Notes under the pieces: model-generated
What the model saw: the letters and a program-made list of their open reading frames with translations, nothing else
Told to the model about the DNA's origin: nothing
Databases searched by the model: none
Part shown: positions 51,312 through 62,499 of the stretch, piece by piece
How the letters are laid out: each line of letters begins with the position of its first letter
Numbering within the stretch: the stretch's first letter is position 1
Source of the DNA: Musa acuminata AAA Group
Taxonomy: Eukaryota; Streptophyta; Magnoliopsida; Zingiberales; Musaceae
DNA: 64,000 bases
Reading direction: 5' to 3'
Assembly (NCBI RefSeq): GCF_036884655.1
Contig: NC_088342.1
Span: 11,824,501 to 11,888,500, forward strand
Position numbers and translations under genes: made by a program

Positions 51312-53403
51312 TGTTGAATCTCGTATTTTGATGATGAAACTACTTGATATATGTTTATGATTTGATCTGCATTTTGAGTGACGCAGGATGCTTCGATCAG
51401 GATGAGACAATTAAAGTAGGAAAATCATGTTGTGCCGGAGGAACATGTTAGAAGATTGGACGTCGGGCCGGTGGATCGGTCGACGTATCGACAGAAGGCT
51501 TCGGGCCATGGACTCGGGCATCGGGCCAAGAAGAGCGGGTATTGTGCCAAGGATATCAAAGTTGCGGAGTCAACTGGCCGATTGGGCAATAGGTTGCAGG
51601 AGAGGACGATGCGCCAAAGAATCGGACGAAGCGTCGAGGGACCAATGACATGTCGGACAACTTGGTTAATTGCTTAGGATTAATTGTCTTGATCGAAGTT
51701 TTGTTTTAAGTGTGCAGGATCAACTACGATGGAAGAAAGACATGCAACAGGAGTTGCGCCGGAGTCAAGACAATGATCACATTGGGAGTTCGAGAGTTCG
51801 ACGGAAGTTCAGACTATCGTCGGAGGTTCTGAGGGAACAAATCCGAGAAGTCCATGAGCTTGCCAAAGAAGCTTGTCGGAACTCGCCAAGTGGATCGTCG
51901 CAAGTCCAGGAGTTTGCCGGAAGTCCGCAGGAGCATCACCGAGGGTTCATCGGATGATCGACGGAAGTTCGCCGGAAGCTCGCTGGAAGAAGCGATTGAC
52001 GCACCGGAGCAAGTTGCAGTAAATGTCTTAGGAAAAATCGTAGTTAGCACAATGATTAAGTTGGAAATGGGAGGTGATCCCATTAACTTAATCTTGGGGC
52101 AATTGGGCCCCTGAAAGACCCAAAATTGGGCCGAATGGATCAACCCATTCGGACCCTGATTGTTGTGGGAGGTGCAACCGCCCAAGCCAAGAGGTAGCAC
52201 CGCCTAGGCTAAGTCTCCGAGCGAGACTGGGCGGTGCAACCGCCCCAGCCAGGAGGTAGCACCGCCTGGGCTCAGTCTCCGAGCGAGACTGGGCGGTGCA
52301 ACCGCCCCTGACAAGAGGTGGCACCGCCTGAGCTCGGTCTTCAAGCTCTGGCAGGCGGTGCAACCGCCCCAGTCAGGAGATGCAACTGCCTAAGCTCAGT
52401 CTTCGAGCTCTGGCAGAGAGGTGCAACTACCCCTGACAGGAGGTGGCACCACCCAGAGGCTCAGTCTTCGAGCTCTGCCAGGCGGTGCAACCGCTCTAGT
52501 CAGGAGGTGCAACCGCCTGATCCCGGAATTCCGGGAATTGACAGTTTTAAGCTCCAAATTTGAATTGGGTTGGGGCCTATAAATACCCCACCCATTCAGC
52601 ACTGAAAGAGCACAGACATACACCGAAATCTTGATCTTTTTCTGTGATTCTTAGAGCTCAAAATTGTTGTAAAGGCCAAAAGTTATTCTCCCTCTGTTCT
52701 TCCAAGTTCTGAGTTGTAAAGAGAGGAGAGAAAATTCTGTAAGGGTTGTCTCCTAAGCCCATCAAAACAAGTGAAACTGTAAAAGGGTGGTTGGCCTTCG
52801 CCTATTGAAGGAAGGCCTCTAGTTGACGTCGGTGACCTCGTCGGTGGAGGAAGCCAAAAGTGGAGTAGGTCAAGATTGACCGAACCACTCGAAATCTCGG
52901 TTTATATTTACTTTGAGCATTTTATCTTTACTGCAAACCTCCTAAATAGCTACTGCCTTCTGCGCTTTTACGAACGAGTTTCTAAGTTCAGAGCTTTCCG
53001 AATCTGCGTTTAGACGTAAATCGGCTTTTTCGTACGATCATTACATTTCAGTTTACGTTTACATTTTGATTTCAATCATAACTGCAAACTGCCTTCTGCG
53101 CATTTATAAAACATATCTCAAAGTTCAGTATCTTCAAAATTGACATTTAGACGTAAACTGGTTTTATCGTACGAACGTCGCATTTCAGTTTGCGCTTGCA
53201 TTCTGATTTTCATCATAAACTGCAAACTGCCTTTGTAGATTTACTTTAACGTCATCTCGCTTAATCTTAAGTTAAAGTAATCTTAGAATCAGCTTTTACA
53301 TTGAAATCGTTTTTTATCAAACGAACGCAGCTTTCGATTTTAATCGCTGAAAGATTTCCGCTGGACTAATTCACCCCCCCTCTTAGTGCTCTTGATCCTA
53401 ACA
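51312..53403 (+). mobile_element. I: solo Sirevirus LTR (2,092 bp)
   Basis: A complete long-type LTR, TGTTGAATCTCG to TTGATCCTAACA, with no internal region. Flanks CATCA (51307-51311) and CATCG (53404-53408) are a target duplication with one change, and the flanks join to restore the H LTR (GAAGTTCATC / GGAAGATCGCC). Palindrome array about 52170-52520, TATA 52578-52585. Confidence 0.9.
52578..52585 (+). promoter_or_regulatory. TATA box, I
   Basis: TATAAATA in GGGGCCTATAAATACCCC. Confidence 0.75.
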
Positions 53404-53751
53404 CATCGGAAGATCGCCGGAAGAATAGACATAGGGACTTATTTTGCTTAGCAAATGTCTTATGATTTCGTAGTTAGCACATAATTAGGCTTCGATTGGG
53501 CTAACCCAATTAGGGGCCAGCTAGGCCCATGTAAGAACTGTGTTGGGCCCAATAAGAGGCCCAAATAGTGCCCCAAGAGGTCTCACCATCGTGGCATAGT
53601 CTTCGAGACTGTGTTAGGCAGTGGTACCGCTAGTCTGGGTGATTGTACCACCCCTGGCATGGTGCCAGGCGGTGGTACCGCCAGTCTAGGTGGTGGTACT
53701 GCCCAGCACTGCACCTCAGGCAGTGGTACCGCCAGACCTGGGTGGTGGTAC

Positions 53752-55340
53752 TATTGAATCTCGAATTTTGATGATGAAGTCAATTGCCATTTGTTATCTA
53801 ATCCATATGTTGAAATAAGTGTGCAGGATTAACTACAATGAAAGTAAGATATGCAGCAGGAGTTACGCCGGAGTCAAGACTATGATCACGTTGGGAGTCC
53901 GAGAGTTCGACAGAAGTTCGAACGATCGTCGGAGGTTCTACGGGAACAAATCCGAGAAGTCCAAGAGCTTGCCAAAAGAAGCTCGTCGAAACTCGCCAAG
54001 TGGATCGTCGCAAGCCCAGGACTTTGCCGGAAGTCCGCAGGAGCATCGCTGAGGGTTCATCGGATGATCGATGGAAGTTCACCGAAAGCTCACCGGAAGA
54101 AGAGATTGACGCACCGGAGCAAGTTGTAGTAAATGTCTTAAGAAATATCGTAGTTAGCACTATGATTAAGTTAGAAATGGGAGGTGATCCCATTAACTTA
54201 ATCTTGGGGCAATTGGGCCCTTGATAGACCCAAATTGGGCCGAATGGATCAGCCCATTCGGACCCAGATTTCCTGGCCAACGGTGGCACCGCTTGGGTCG
54301 GCGGTGTCATCGCCTAGGGCTTCGTCTCCGAGCGAAACTGGGCGGTGCAACCGCCCCTGACAAGCGGTGGAACCACTTGAGCTCGGTCTTCGAGCTCTAC
54401 CAAGCGGTGCAACCACCCCAGTCAAGCGGTGGCACTGCTTGGGCTCAGTCTCCGAGCGAGACTAGGCGGTGGAACCGCCCCTATCAGGCGGTGGCACCGC
54501 CTAGAGGCTCAGTCTCCGAGCTCTGCCAAGCGGTGCAACCACCCCTGACAGAAGGTGGCACCACCCAGAGGCTCAATCTCCGAGCTCTGCTAGGCGGTGC
54601 AACCGCCAGACCCCGGAATTCCGGGAGATGACAATTTTGAGCTCGGAATTCAAACTGGTTTGGGGCCTATAAATACCCCACCCTTTCCTGCATGAAAGGG
54701 CACCGAAAGCTTGATCTTACTCTGTGATTTTAGAGCTCAAAAGTGTTGTAAAGTCTAGAAGTTCTCCGCCCTCTTTTCTTCCAAGTTTTGATCTTTCAAG
54801 AGAGGAGAGAAAAGTTTGTAAGGGTTGTCTCCTAAGCCCATCAAAAGGAGTGAAACTGTAAAAGGGTGGTTGGCCTTCGCTTATTGAAGGAAGGCCTCTA
54901 GTGGACGTCAGTGACCTTGTTGGTGGAGGAAGCCAAAAGTGGATGTAGGTCAAGATTGACCGAACCACTCTAAATCTCGGTTTGCATTTACTTTGAGCAT
55001 CTTATCTTTACTGCAAACCTCCTCAGTAGCTTACTGCCTTCTGCTTATTTACGAACATGTTTCTTAGTTAAGTGTTTTCCAAATCGGCATTAAGACGAAA
55101 ATCAGTTTTATCGTACGAACATCATATTTCAGTTTGTGCTTACATTCTGATTTCTATCTTAACTGCAAACTGCCTTCCTTACTTTACTTCAAATACGTTT
55201 CCGTAAGCTTTCAAGGTTATTATCTGCACGAAACGACTTTTACGTCGGAATTGGATTTCAAAGTAGGAACGTAGTTTTAATCGTCGAAAGTTTTCCGCTG
55301 CACTAATTCACCCCTCCTCTTAGTGCTCTTGATCCTAACA
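53752..55340 (+). repeat. J 5' LTR (1,589 bp)
   Basis: TATTGAATCTCG start (TG changed to TA), short-headed D type (GATGAAGTCAATTGCC), CGGAAG block 53890-54120, palindrome array about 54275-54610, TATA 54668-54675, end CTTGATCCTAACA. Confidence 0.9.
54668..54675 (+). promoter_or_regulatory. TATA box, J 5' LTR
   Basis: TATAAATA in GGGGCCTATAAATACCCC. Confidence 0.75.
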
Positions 55341-55342
55341 AT

Positions 55343-55354
55343 TGGTATCAGAGC
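55343..55354 (+). promoter_or_regulatory. J primer-binding site
   Basis: TGGTATCAGAGC, exact, 2 bases after the LTR. Confidence 0.9.
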
Positions 55355-55389
55355 GGGGTTAACTCTCAAACGGATAAAACCCAAGAGAG

Positions 55390-56370
55390 ATGGCATATGT
55401 CGGAAACCAAGAGGGCACTCTATTACACGTCCACCCATGTTCAATGGAACGTACTACACCTATTGGAAGACCCGAATGAGGATCTTCCTTATTTCAATGG
55501 ATTTTGAACTTTGGAATCTTGTCGAAATGGATTTTCAAAGTCTTCTCTTCCAATGATCGATTGGAATGAATTGGAGAAGAAGACTTTCGCTCTTAATGCA
55601 AAGGCTATGAATGCCTTATTTTGTGCGCTTAATAAAAATGAGTTCAATCATGTTTCAGTTTGTGAAACCGCGTTTGATATTTGGTATATACTCGAAGTGA
55701 CTCACGAAGGCACAAGTAGAGTGAAAGAGTCAAAAATCAATCTTTTGATACATTCTTTTGAACTTTTTCGAATGAAACCGAGCGAGACTATTGGCGACAT
55801 GTACACCCGTTTTACGGATGTCATCAATGGTCTAAAAGGACTTGGCAAAAGTTTTTTGGATTTTGAGCTCGTAAATAAGATTCTAAGATCCCTTCCTAAG
55901 AGTTGGGACCCTAAAGTCACTACTATTCAAAAGGCTAAAGATTTAAACAACTTCTCTCTCGAAGAACTAATCGGATCATTAATGACCTATGAAATGACTT
56001 GCAAGGCTCATAAAGAGCAAGAAGACATCTTTCCAAAGAACAGGAAGGATATGGCACTTAGAACTTTAGATGACCACTTGAGAGAAAACTCACGTGATGA
56101 GGACTGTGACGATGACTTGGCACTTCTAACAAGGAAATTCAAAAATTCATTAAGAGAAACAAGTTTAAAAGTGACACAAAAAATAAATTTGAACCCAAAA
56201 GGGACCAAGTTATTTGCTACGAGTGCAAAAAGCCGGGACACTACAAAAGTGATTGTCCCCAAGCCAAGAAGAGAACATCAAAGAAGAAGGTGCTCAAAGA
56301 ATAGTGGGATGACTCGAGCGCGTTCGAAGAAGAGGAGTCCAACACCGAGCAAGTTGCTCATTACGCCTTA
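55390..56370 (+). pseudogene. gag: J gag with CCHC knuckle, frameshifted
   Basis: The ATG at 55390 (MAYVGNQEG) corresponds to the D gag start. One base is missing soon after (GAGGGCAC against GAGGGCCAT in D), and a further base is lost before 55511, so the main core reads in the frame of 55511-56371 (FSKSSLPMIDWNELEKKTF.., ETIGDMYTRFTDVINGL, KDLNNFSLEELIGSLMTYEM). Another one-base loss near 56140 shifts the C-terminal part. In the shifted frame the nucleotides at about 56215-56260 still encode the CYECKKPGHYKSDC knuckle. Confidence 0.87.
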
Positions 56371-57351
56371 ATGGCCATCGGAGAAGAGGTAACAAATTTA
56401 ATTGATGCAGATTTATCATTTGATGAATTATTAAATGCCTTACATGACTTATTTGATGAATATAAAATAATTAGTAAAAAATATAAATTGCTGAAAAATA
56501 AGCATGATAGTCTTGTTAGCAATTTTGATAAATTAAAAACTGAATATCATGATAGTTTAGCTTAATGTGAAAAATGACATAATCTAGAAACTCTCCAAAA
56601 GGAAAACTTGCTACTTAAGGACACCTTGAAGAAATTCGAGGTTGGTAGCAAGTCTTTGAACATGATCCTTGCAAACAAGGGTCACGTTCCCAAAAGAAGT
56701 GGAATTAGATTTGTGAGAAGTCCTCACCAAAATCTAACCACCTTCATAAAAGGCCCCATCTTACATGTTCGACACCAAAGCAAATGCAACTTTTGTTACA
56801 AATATGGACACAAAATGCATCAGTGTCCATTCAAGAAAATTAGTCCGAACAAATTAATTTAGGTTCCTAAAGGAACCATGATAAACTCTATACAACATGA
56901 TAAACAATGTAGATTAGTTTTTGAGGCACCCAAAAGCAAATGGGTACCTAAAAATTATCCTTTCTTGTAGAGATATACACCATCACAAGCTAGGAACAAG
57001 AGATGGTACCTTGATAGTGGATGCTCAAGGTATATGACCAGAGATCCATCTCAATTCTCTAAGCTCACTAGCATAGACGAAGGCTATGTCACCTTCGGAG
57101 ACAACAACAAGGGTAAAATCATTAGCAAAGGAACCATAGGTAACAAATCTAACTTCTTTATTGAAGATGTTTTGTTAGTTGATGGTTTAAAATATAACCT
57201 TTTGAGCATTAGTCAATTATGTGATAAAGGATATATCGTCAAATTCGAATCTAATGCTTGCATCATTGAAAAACCACACAAAAACACATCTATGATTGCA
57301 TAAAAACAGAATAACGTATACACCATTGACATCAATGATCTTTGCAATGAA
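56371..57351 (+). pseudogene. J Gag end, second zinc knuckle, protease
   Basis: From 56371 to 59601 one frame is kept. It holds the coiled-coil-like LSFDELLNALHDLFDEYKI, the second CCHC knuckle CNFCYKYGHKMHQC (about 56785-56826), ending at TAG (TGG in relatives) after NKLI, and the protease site WYLDSGCSRYM with D-S-G from 57013. GLKYNLLSISQLCDKGY follows. Stops at 56563-56565, 56860-56862 and 57301-57303, among others, break the frame. Confidence 0.88.
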
Positions 57352-59601
57352 ATGTGTTTCTCAGTTTTGAATGAGGATGCTTGGCTTTGGCATAGGAGAT
57401 TAGGTCATGCTAGCATGAAACTAATCACTCAAATATCATCCAAAGAACTTGTACGAGGAATTCCTCATATCAAGTTCATCAAAGATAATGTGTATGATGC
57501 TTGTCAATTAGGAAAACAAACTAAGGGTAGTTTTAAATCTAAGAATCAAATAAGCACCTCTAGGCCCTTACAATTGATCCATATGGACTTGTTCGGACCA
57601 ATCTCTACATCAAGCCTAGGAGGTAGCAAATACACCTTCATCATTGTAGATGACTATAGTAGATACACATGGACTTATTTCTTGAAACACAAAAATGAAT
57701 ACTTTAGATATTTCACCAAGTTTTGTAAACTTGTTCAAAATGAAAAGGGTTTTATGATTTCATCAATTCGAAGTGATCACGGTGGTGAATTTCAAAACCA
57801 TGATTTTCAAGAATTTTGTGAATCTAATGGATACAACCACAACTTCTCTACTCCAAGAAATCCTCAACAAAATGGAGTAGTAGAAAGAAAGAATAGAAAT
57901 TTATAAGAAATGACAAGAACCATGTTGAATGAACATAGTCTACCCAAATATTTTTGGGCCGAAGCCGTAAACACTACATTCTATATTTTGAATAGAGTTC
58001 TAGTAAGACCCTTACTCACCAAAACTCCCTATGAGTTGTGGAATAATAAAAAACCCAATGTTTCATATTTTAAAGTTTTTGGGTGTAAGTATTTTATCTT
58101 GAATGAAAAAGATGCCTTAGGAAAATTTGATGCTAAATCCGATGAAGGAATTTTTCTTGGTTATTCTTCGGTTTCTAAAGCTTTTCATATCTTCAATAAA
58201 AGAACTTTAACTATAGAAGAATCCATTCATGTTGTTTTCAATGAGATTTCCAAAATCAAGAAAAATAATTTTGATGATGATGTAAATTTCGATTCTTTGA
58301 ATTTAAATGAAACTCCTTCTCCAACTAGCAACTTGGATGCATCCACTTCCGAAATACCCTTACCCAAGGATTGGAAGTATGTAGATGCTCATCCTAAGGA
58401 GGTAATCCTAAGAGACACATCTAAGGGGGTTCAAACACGTTCTTCTCTTAAAATTTTTTGTGCCAACGCCGCTTTTCTCTCCCAAATTGAACCTAAATAT
58501 ATTGACAAAACCATGAAAGATGATTCATGGATTATCGCAATGCAAGATGAGTTAAATCAATTTGAGAGAAATAAGGTGTGGAAGTTTGTTCCTAGGCCAA
58601 ATGACCATTTAGTTATTGGTACTAAATTGGTCTTTAGAAACAAGCAAGATGAATCTAGTATCGTGGTTAGAAACAAGGCTAGATTAGTGGCCAAAGGTTT
58701 CAACCAAGAAAAAGATATCGATTACGAAGAAACCTTCGCTCTTGTGGCTAGATTAGAAGCCATAAGGATGCTCCTTGCCTATGCTAGTAATAATAATTTT
58801 AAGTTGTTTCAAATGGATGTTAAAAGCACTTTTCTTAATGGCTTTATTTCTGAAGAAGTTTACGTTGAACAACCTCCCGGATTTGAAAATAATAGCCTCC
58901 CTAATCATGTATTTAAATTGACTAAAGCTCTTTATGGTTTAAAATAAGCCCCAAGGGCTTGGTATGATAGACTTAGTACTTTTCTTATTGAAAATAATTT
59001 CACAAAAGGCAAGGTCGATACTACATTGTTTATCAAAAATTTTAAAAATAATTTTCTCATTGTTCAGATTTATGTTGATGATATTATCTTCGGTTCTACA
59101 AATGAATCTCTTTGCGATTCTTTTGCTGAAATCATGAGTCTCGAATTTGAAATGAGTTTGATGGGAGAATTAACATTTTTCTTAGGCATACAAATTAAGC
59201 AACTAAACAATGACATCTTTATTAGTCAAACTAAATATGCTTTAGATCTACCGAAAAAATTTAATATGGATAGCTCAAAAGCTATTAACACTCCTATGAG
59301 CACCTCCACTAAGTTAGAAGTTGATGAAAGTGGAGAAAGCTTCGATCAAAAAACTTATAGGGGTATGATAGGAAGTTCACTTTACCTCACTACAACTAGA
59401 CCAGACATCATGTTCAGTGTAGGACTTTGTGTTAGGTTTCAATTGAACCCTAAGATATCTCATCTCAAAGCAGTTAAAAGAATATTTAGATATCTTAAAT
59501 GTACCACAAATCTAGGATTATGGTATCCAAAATCCGAGAATTTTGAGTTAATTGCTTATACTGATGTGGATTTTGCTGGGTGTAGACTAGATAGAAAAAG
59601 C
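57352..59601 (+). pseudogene. J integrase, reverse transcriptase, partial RNase H
   Basis: GAG-pre-integrase WHRRLGHASMKLITQ and CxxxGK region; integrase core [52 protein letters not shown]-to-TAA stop at 57904-57906 precedes [19 protein letters not shown]. Reverse transcriptase: [26 protein letters not shown], a CAA-to-TAA stop at 58945-58947, APRAWYDRL, YVDD at 59071-59082. RNase H starts [18 protein letters not shown] and is cut by K at AGCRLDRKS. No frameshift is seen over 2.2 kb, only nonsense changes. Confidence 0.93.
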
Positions 59602-61498
59602 TGTTGAATCTCGTATTTTGATGATGAAACTACTTAATATATGTTTATGATTTAATCTGCGTTTTGAGTGACGCAGGATGCTTTGATCAGGATGAGACAA
59701 TTAAAGTAGGAAAATCATGTTGTGCCGGAGGAACATGTCAGAAGATTGGACGTCGGGCCGGTGGATCGGTCGACGTATCGACAGAAGGCTTCGGGCCGTG
59801 GACTCGGGCATCGGGCCAAGAAGAGCAGGTATTGTGCCAAGGATATCGGAGTTGCGGAGTCAACTGGCCGATTGGGCAATAGGCTGCAGGAGAGGACGAT
59901 GCGTCGAAGAATCGGACGAAGCGTCGAAGAATCGGACGAAGCGTCGATGGACCAATGACATGCCGGACAACTTGGTTAATTGCTTAGGATTAATTGTCTT
60001 GATCGAAGTTTTGTTTTAAGTGTGCAGGATTAACTATGATGGAAGAAAGACATGCAGTAGGAGTTACGCCGGAGTCAAGACTATGATCACGTTGGGAGTT
60101 TGAGAGCTCAACGAAGTCCGGACGGTCGTCGGAGGTTCTGCGAGAACAAATCCGAGAAGTCCAGGAGCTTGCCAAAAGAAGCTCGTCGGAACTCGCCAAG
60201 TGTATCATCGCAAGTCCAGGAGTTTGCCGGAAGTCCGTTGGAGCATCCTTGAAGGTTCGTCGGATGTTCGTCGGAAGCTCGCCGGAAGAAGCGATTGACG
60301 CACCGGAGCAAGCTATAGTAAATGTCTTAAGAATTGTCGTAGTTAGCATGTAGATTAAGTTAGGAATGGGAGGTGATCCCATTAACTTAATATGGGGGCA
60401 ATTGGGCCCTTGACAGACCCAAATTGAGCCGAATGGATCAACCCATTCGGACCAGAATTCCTACTAGGCGGTGGCACCGCCAGGGTAGGAGGTGGCACCG
60501 CCCAGGAGAGGGTCTCCCAGGAGAGCTGGGCGGTGAAACCGCCCCAGGCAGGCGGTGGCACTACTTGGGCTCAGTCTCCGAATGAGACTAGGCAGTGCAA
60601 CCGCCCCTAACAAGCGGTGGAACCGCCTGAGCTCGGTCTTCGAGCTCTGCCAAGCGATGCAACTGCCCCTGATAGGAGGTGTCATCGCCCAGAAGCTCAG
60701 TCTTCGAGCTCTGCGAGGCAGCGTAACCGCCCCAGTCAGGCGGTGCAACCGCCAGACCCCGGAATTCCGGGAGATGAAAATTTTGAGCTCCAAATTCAAA
60801 TTGGGTTGGGGCCTATAAATATCCCACCCTTTCATCAATGAAAGGGTAACCCAAAGCACCAAAAGCTTGATCTTACTCTGTGATTTTAGAGCTCAAAAGT
60901 GTTATAAAGTCTAGAAGTTCTCCTCCCTCTTTTCTTCCAAGTTTTGATCTTTCAAGAGAGGAGAGAAAAGTTTGTACGGGTTGTCTCCTAAGCCCGTCAA
61001 AAGGAGTGAAACTGTAAAAGGATGGTTGGCCTTCACCTATTGAAGGAAGGCCTCTAGTGGACGTCGGTGACCTCATCGGTGGAGGAAGCCAGAAGTGGAT
61101 GTAGGTCAAGATTGACCGAACCACTCTAAATCTCGGTTTGCATTTACTTTGAGCATATTATCTTTACTGCAAACCTCCTCAATAGCTTACTGCCTTCTGC
61201 GCTTTTACGATCGTGTTTCAAAGTTCAGTATTTTCCGAATCGGCGTTTAGACGTAAATCTGTTTTATCGTACGAACATCATATTTCAGTTTACGCTTACA
61301 TTCTGGTTTCTATCATAACTGCAAATTGCCCTTATAGATTCGCTTTAACTGCATCTCACTTGATCACAACTTAAAGTGATTTACGAATCGGGTTTTCTAT
61401 CGAAATCGCTTTTATCGTACGAATGCAGTTTTAATCATCGAAAGTTTTCCGCTGCACTAATTCACCCCCCCCCCCCCTTAGTGCTCCTGATCCTAACA
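59602..61498 (+). repeat. K 5' LTR (1,897 bp)
   Basis: Long-type LTR, TGTTGAATCTCG to CTGATCCTAACA, with the extra 5' module. A 20-base direct repeat of AATCGGACGAAGCGTCGA lies at about 59910-59947. CGGAAG block, palindrome array about 60470-60755, TATA 60814-60821, C-run at about 61466-61477. Confidence 0.92.
60814..60821 (+). promoter_or_regulatory. TATA box, K 5' LTR
   Basis: TATAAATA in GGGGCCTATAAATATCCC. Confidence 0.75.
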
Positions 61499-61500
61499 AT

Positions 61501-61512
61501 TGGTATCAGAGC
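61501..61512 (+). promoter_or_regulatory. K primer-binding site
   Basis: TGGTATCAGAGC, exact, 2 bases after the LTR. Confidence 0.9.
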
Positions 61513-61548
61513 TCGGTATTTCTCATTTCAGATTTACACCCGAGAGAA

Positions 61549-62499
61549 ATGGCTCTTCATGGCTTTCAAGAGGGCTTTTCGGTTGTTCGTCCACCATTGT
61601 TTAACGGATTGGACTACACTTATTGGAAAACTCGAATGAGAGTTTTCATGATTTCTATGAATTTGGATTTATGGAATATTGTTGAAAACAGTTTTCAACT
61701 TCCCTCTAAACCGATGAACGAATGGTCGGATTTGGAGAAGAAGTATTTTTCTTTAAACGTAAAGACTATGAATGCCTTATTTTGCGCTTTGGACAAAAAT
61801 GAGTTCAATCGGATTTCTACATGCGAAACGGCTTTTGATATTTGGCGAACACTTGAAATTACACACGAAGGCACAAGTAATGTAAAAGATTCTAAAGTAA
61901 ATTTTTTGATGCATGATTTCGAGCTTTTTCGAATGAAGCCGAGCGAAACCATTGTTGACATGTACACCCGTTTCATGGATGTTGTCAATAGTTTAAGAGC
62001 TCTTAGAAAATATTTTTCGGATTTTGAACTCGTAAACAAGATTTTGCATTCTCTTTCTAAGAAGTGGGATTCAAAAGTAACTGCAATACAAGAAGCTAAA
62101 AACCTAAACAACTTACCACTTGAAGAACTAATTGGTTCGTTGATGACATATGAAATGATGCACAATACACATGATTAACAAAATCACCTTCTAAAGAACA
62201 GAAAGGATTTGGAACTCTAGACAAATGAATACCACTTGAGCGATGACTCAAGTGATGAGGACAATGATGAACTTGAACTTCGAACACTAAATCTTAATAA
62301 GTTTATTAAACAAAAATCTAAAATAAACAATAAACTTGAACGAAGGAAGAGGCCAAAGAAGAAGAACACAAAGTGGGATGAATTGAGCTCCTCCGAAGAC
62401 GAGGAGAAAATCAAGAAAGGCGAGGTGGCAAACTATGCCTTAACCGCTTTCATTGATCAGGTAATCAAAATCCCCATAATTTATTTTGAAATTACTTGA
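61549..62499 (+). pseudogene. gag: K gag, one frame with two stops
   Basis: ATG at 61549 (MALHGFQEGFSVVRPPLFNG). Gag core as in B and in the same single phase to the final TGA at 62497-62499 (..IPIIYFEIT). Stops at 62176-62178 (after NTHD) and about 62218-62220 (CGG in B) interrupt it. The lysine-rich ERRKRPKKKNTKW run is present and the CCHC knuckle absent. Confidence 0.9.

Larger units (their letters stand above)
50795..53751 (+). mobile_element. H: Sirevirus LTR, interrupted by I and J
   Basis: LTR sequence at 50795-51311 (TGTTGAATCTCGTATTTTG head, AAACCAATTGATAAT subtype) resumes at 53409 after solo LTR I and runs to 53751, with GGTGGTACCGC palindromes at about 53615-53751. It is then cut by J. 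The TATA box and U5 end must lie right of J, outside the window, so it is unknown whether H is a solo LTR or a full element. The left 5-mer is GTTAG (50790-50794). Confidence 0.82.
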
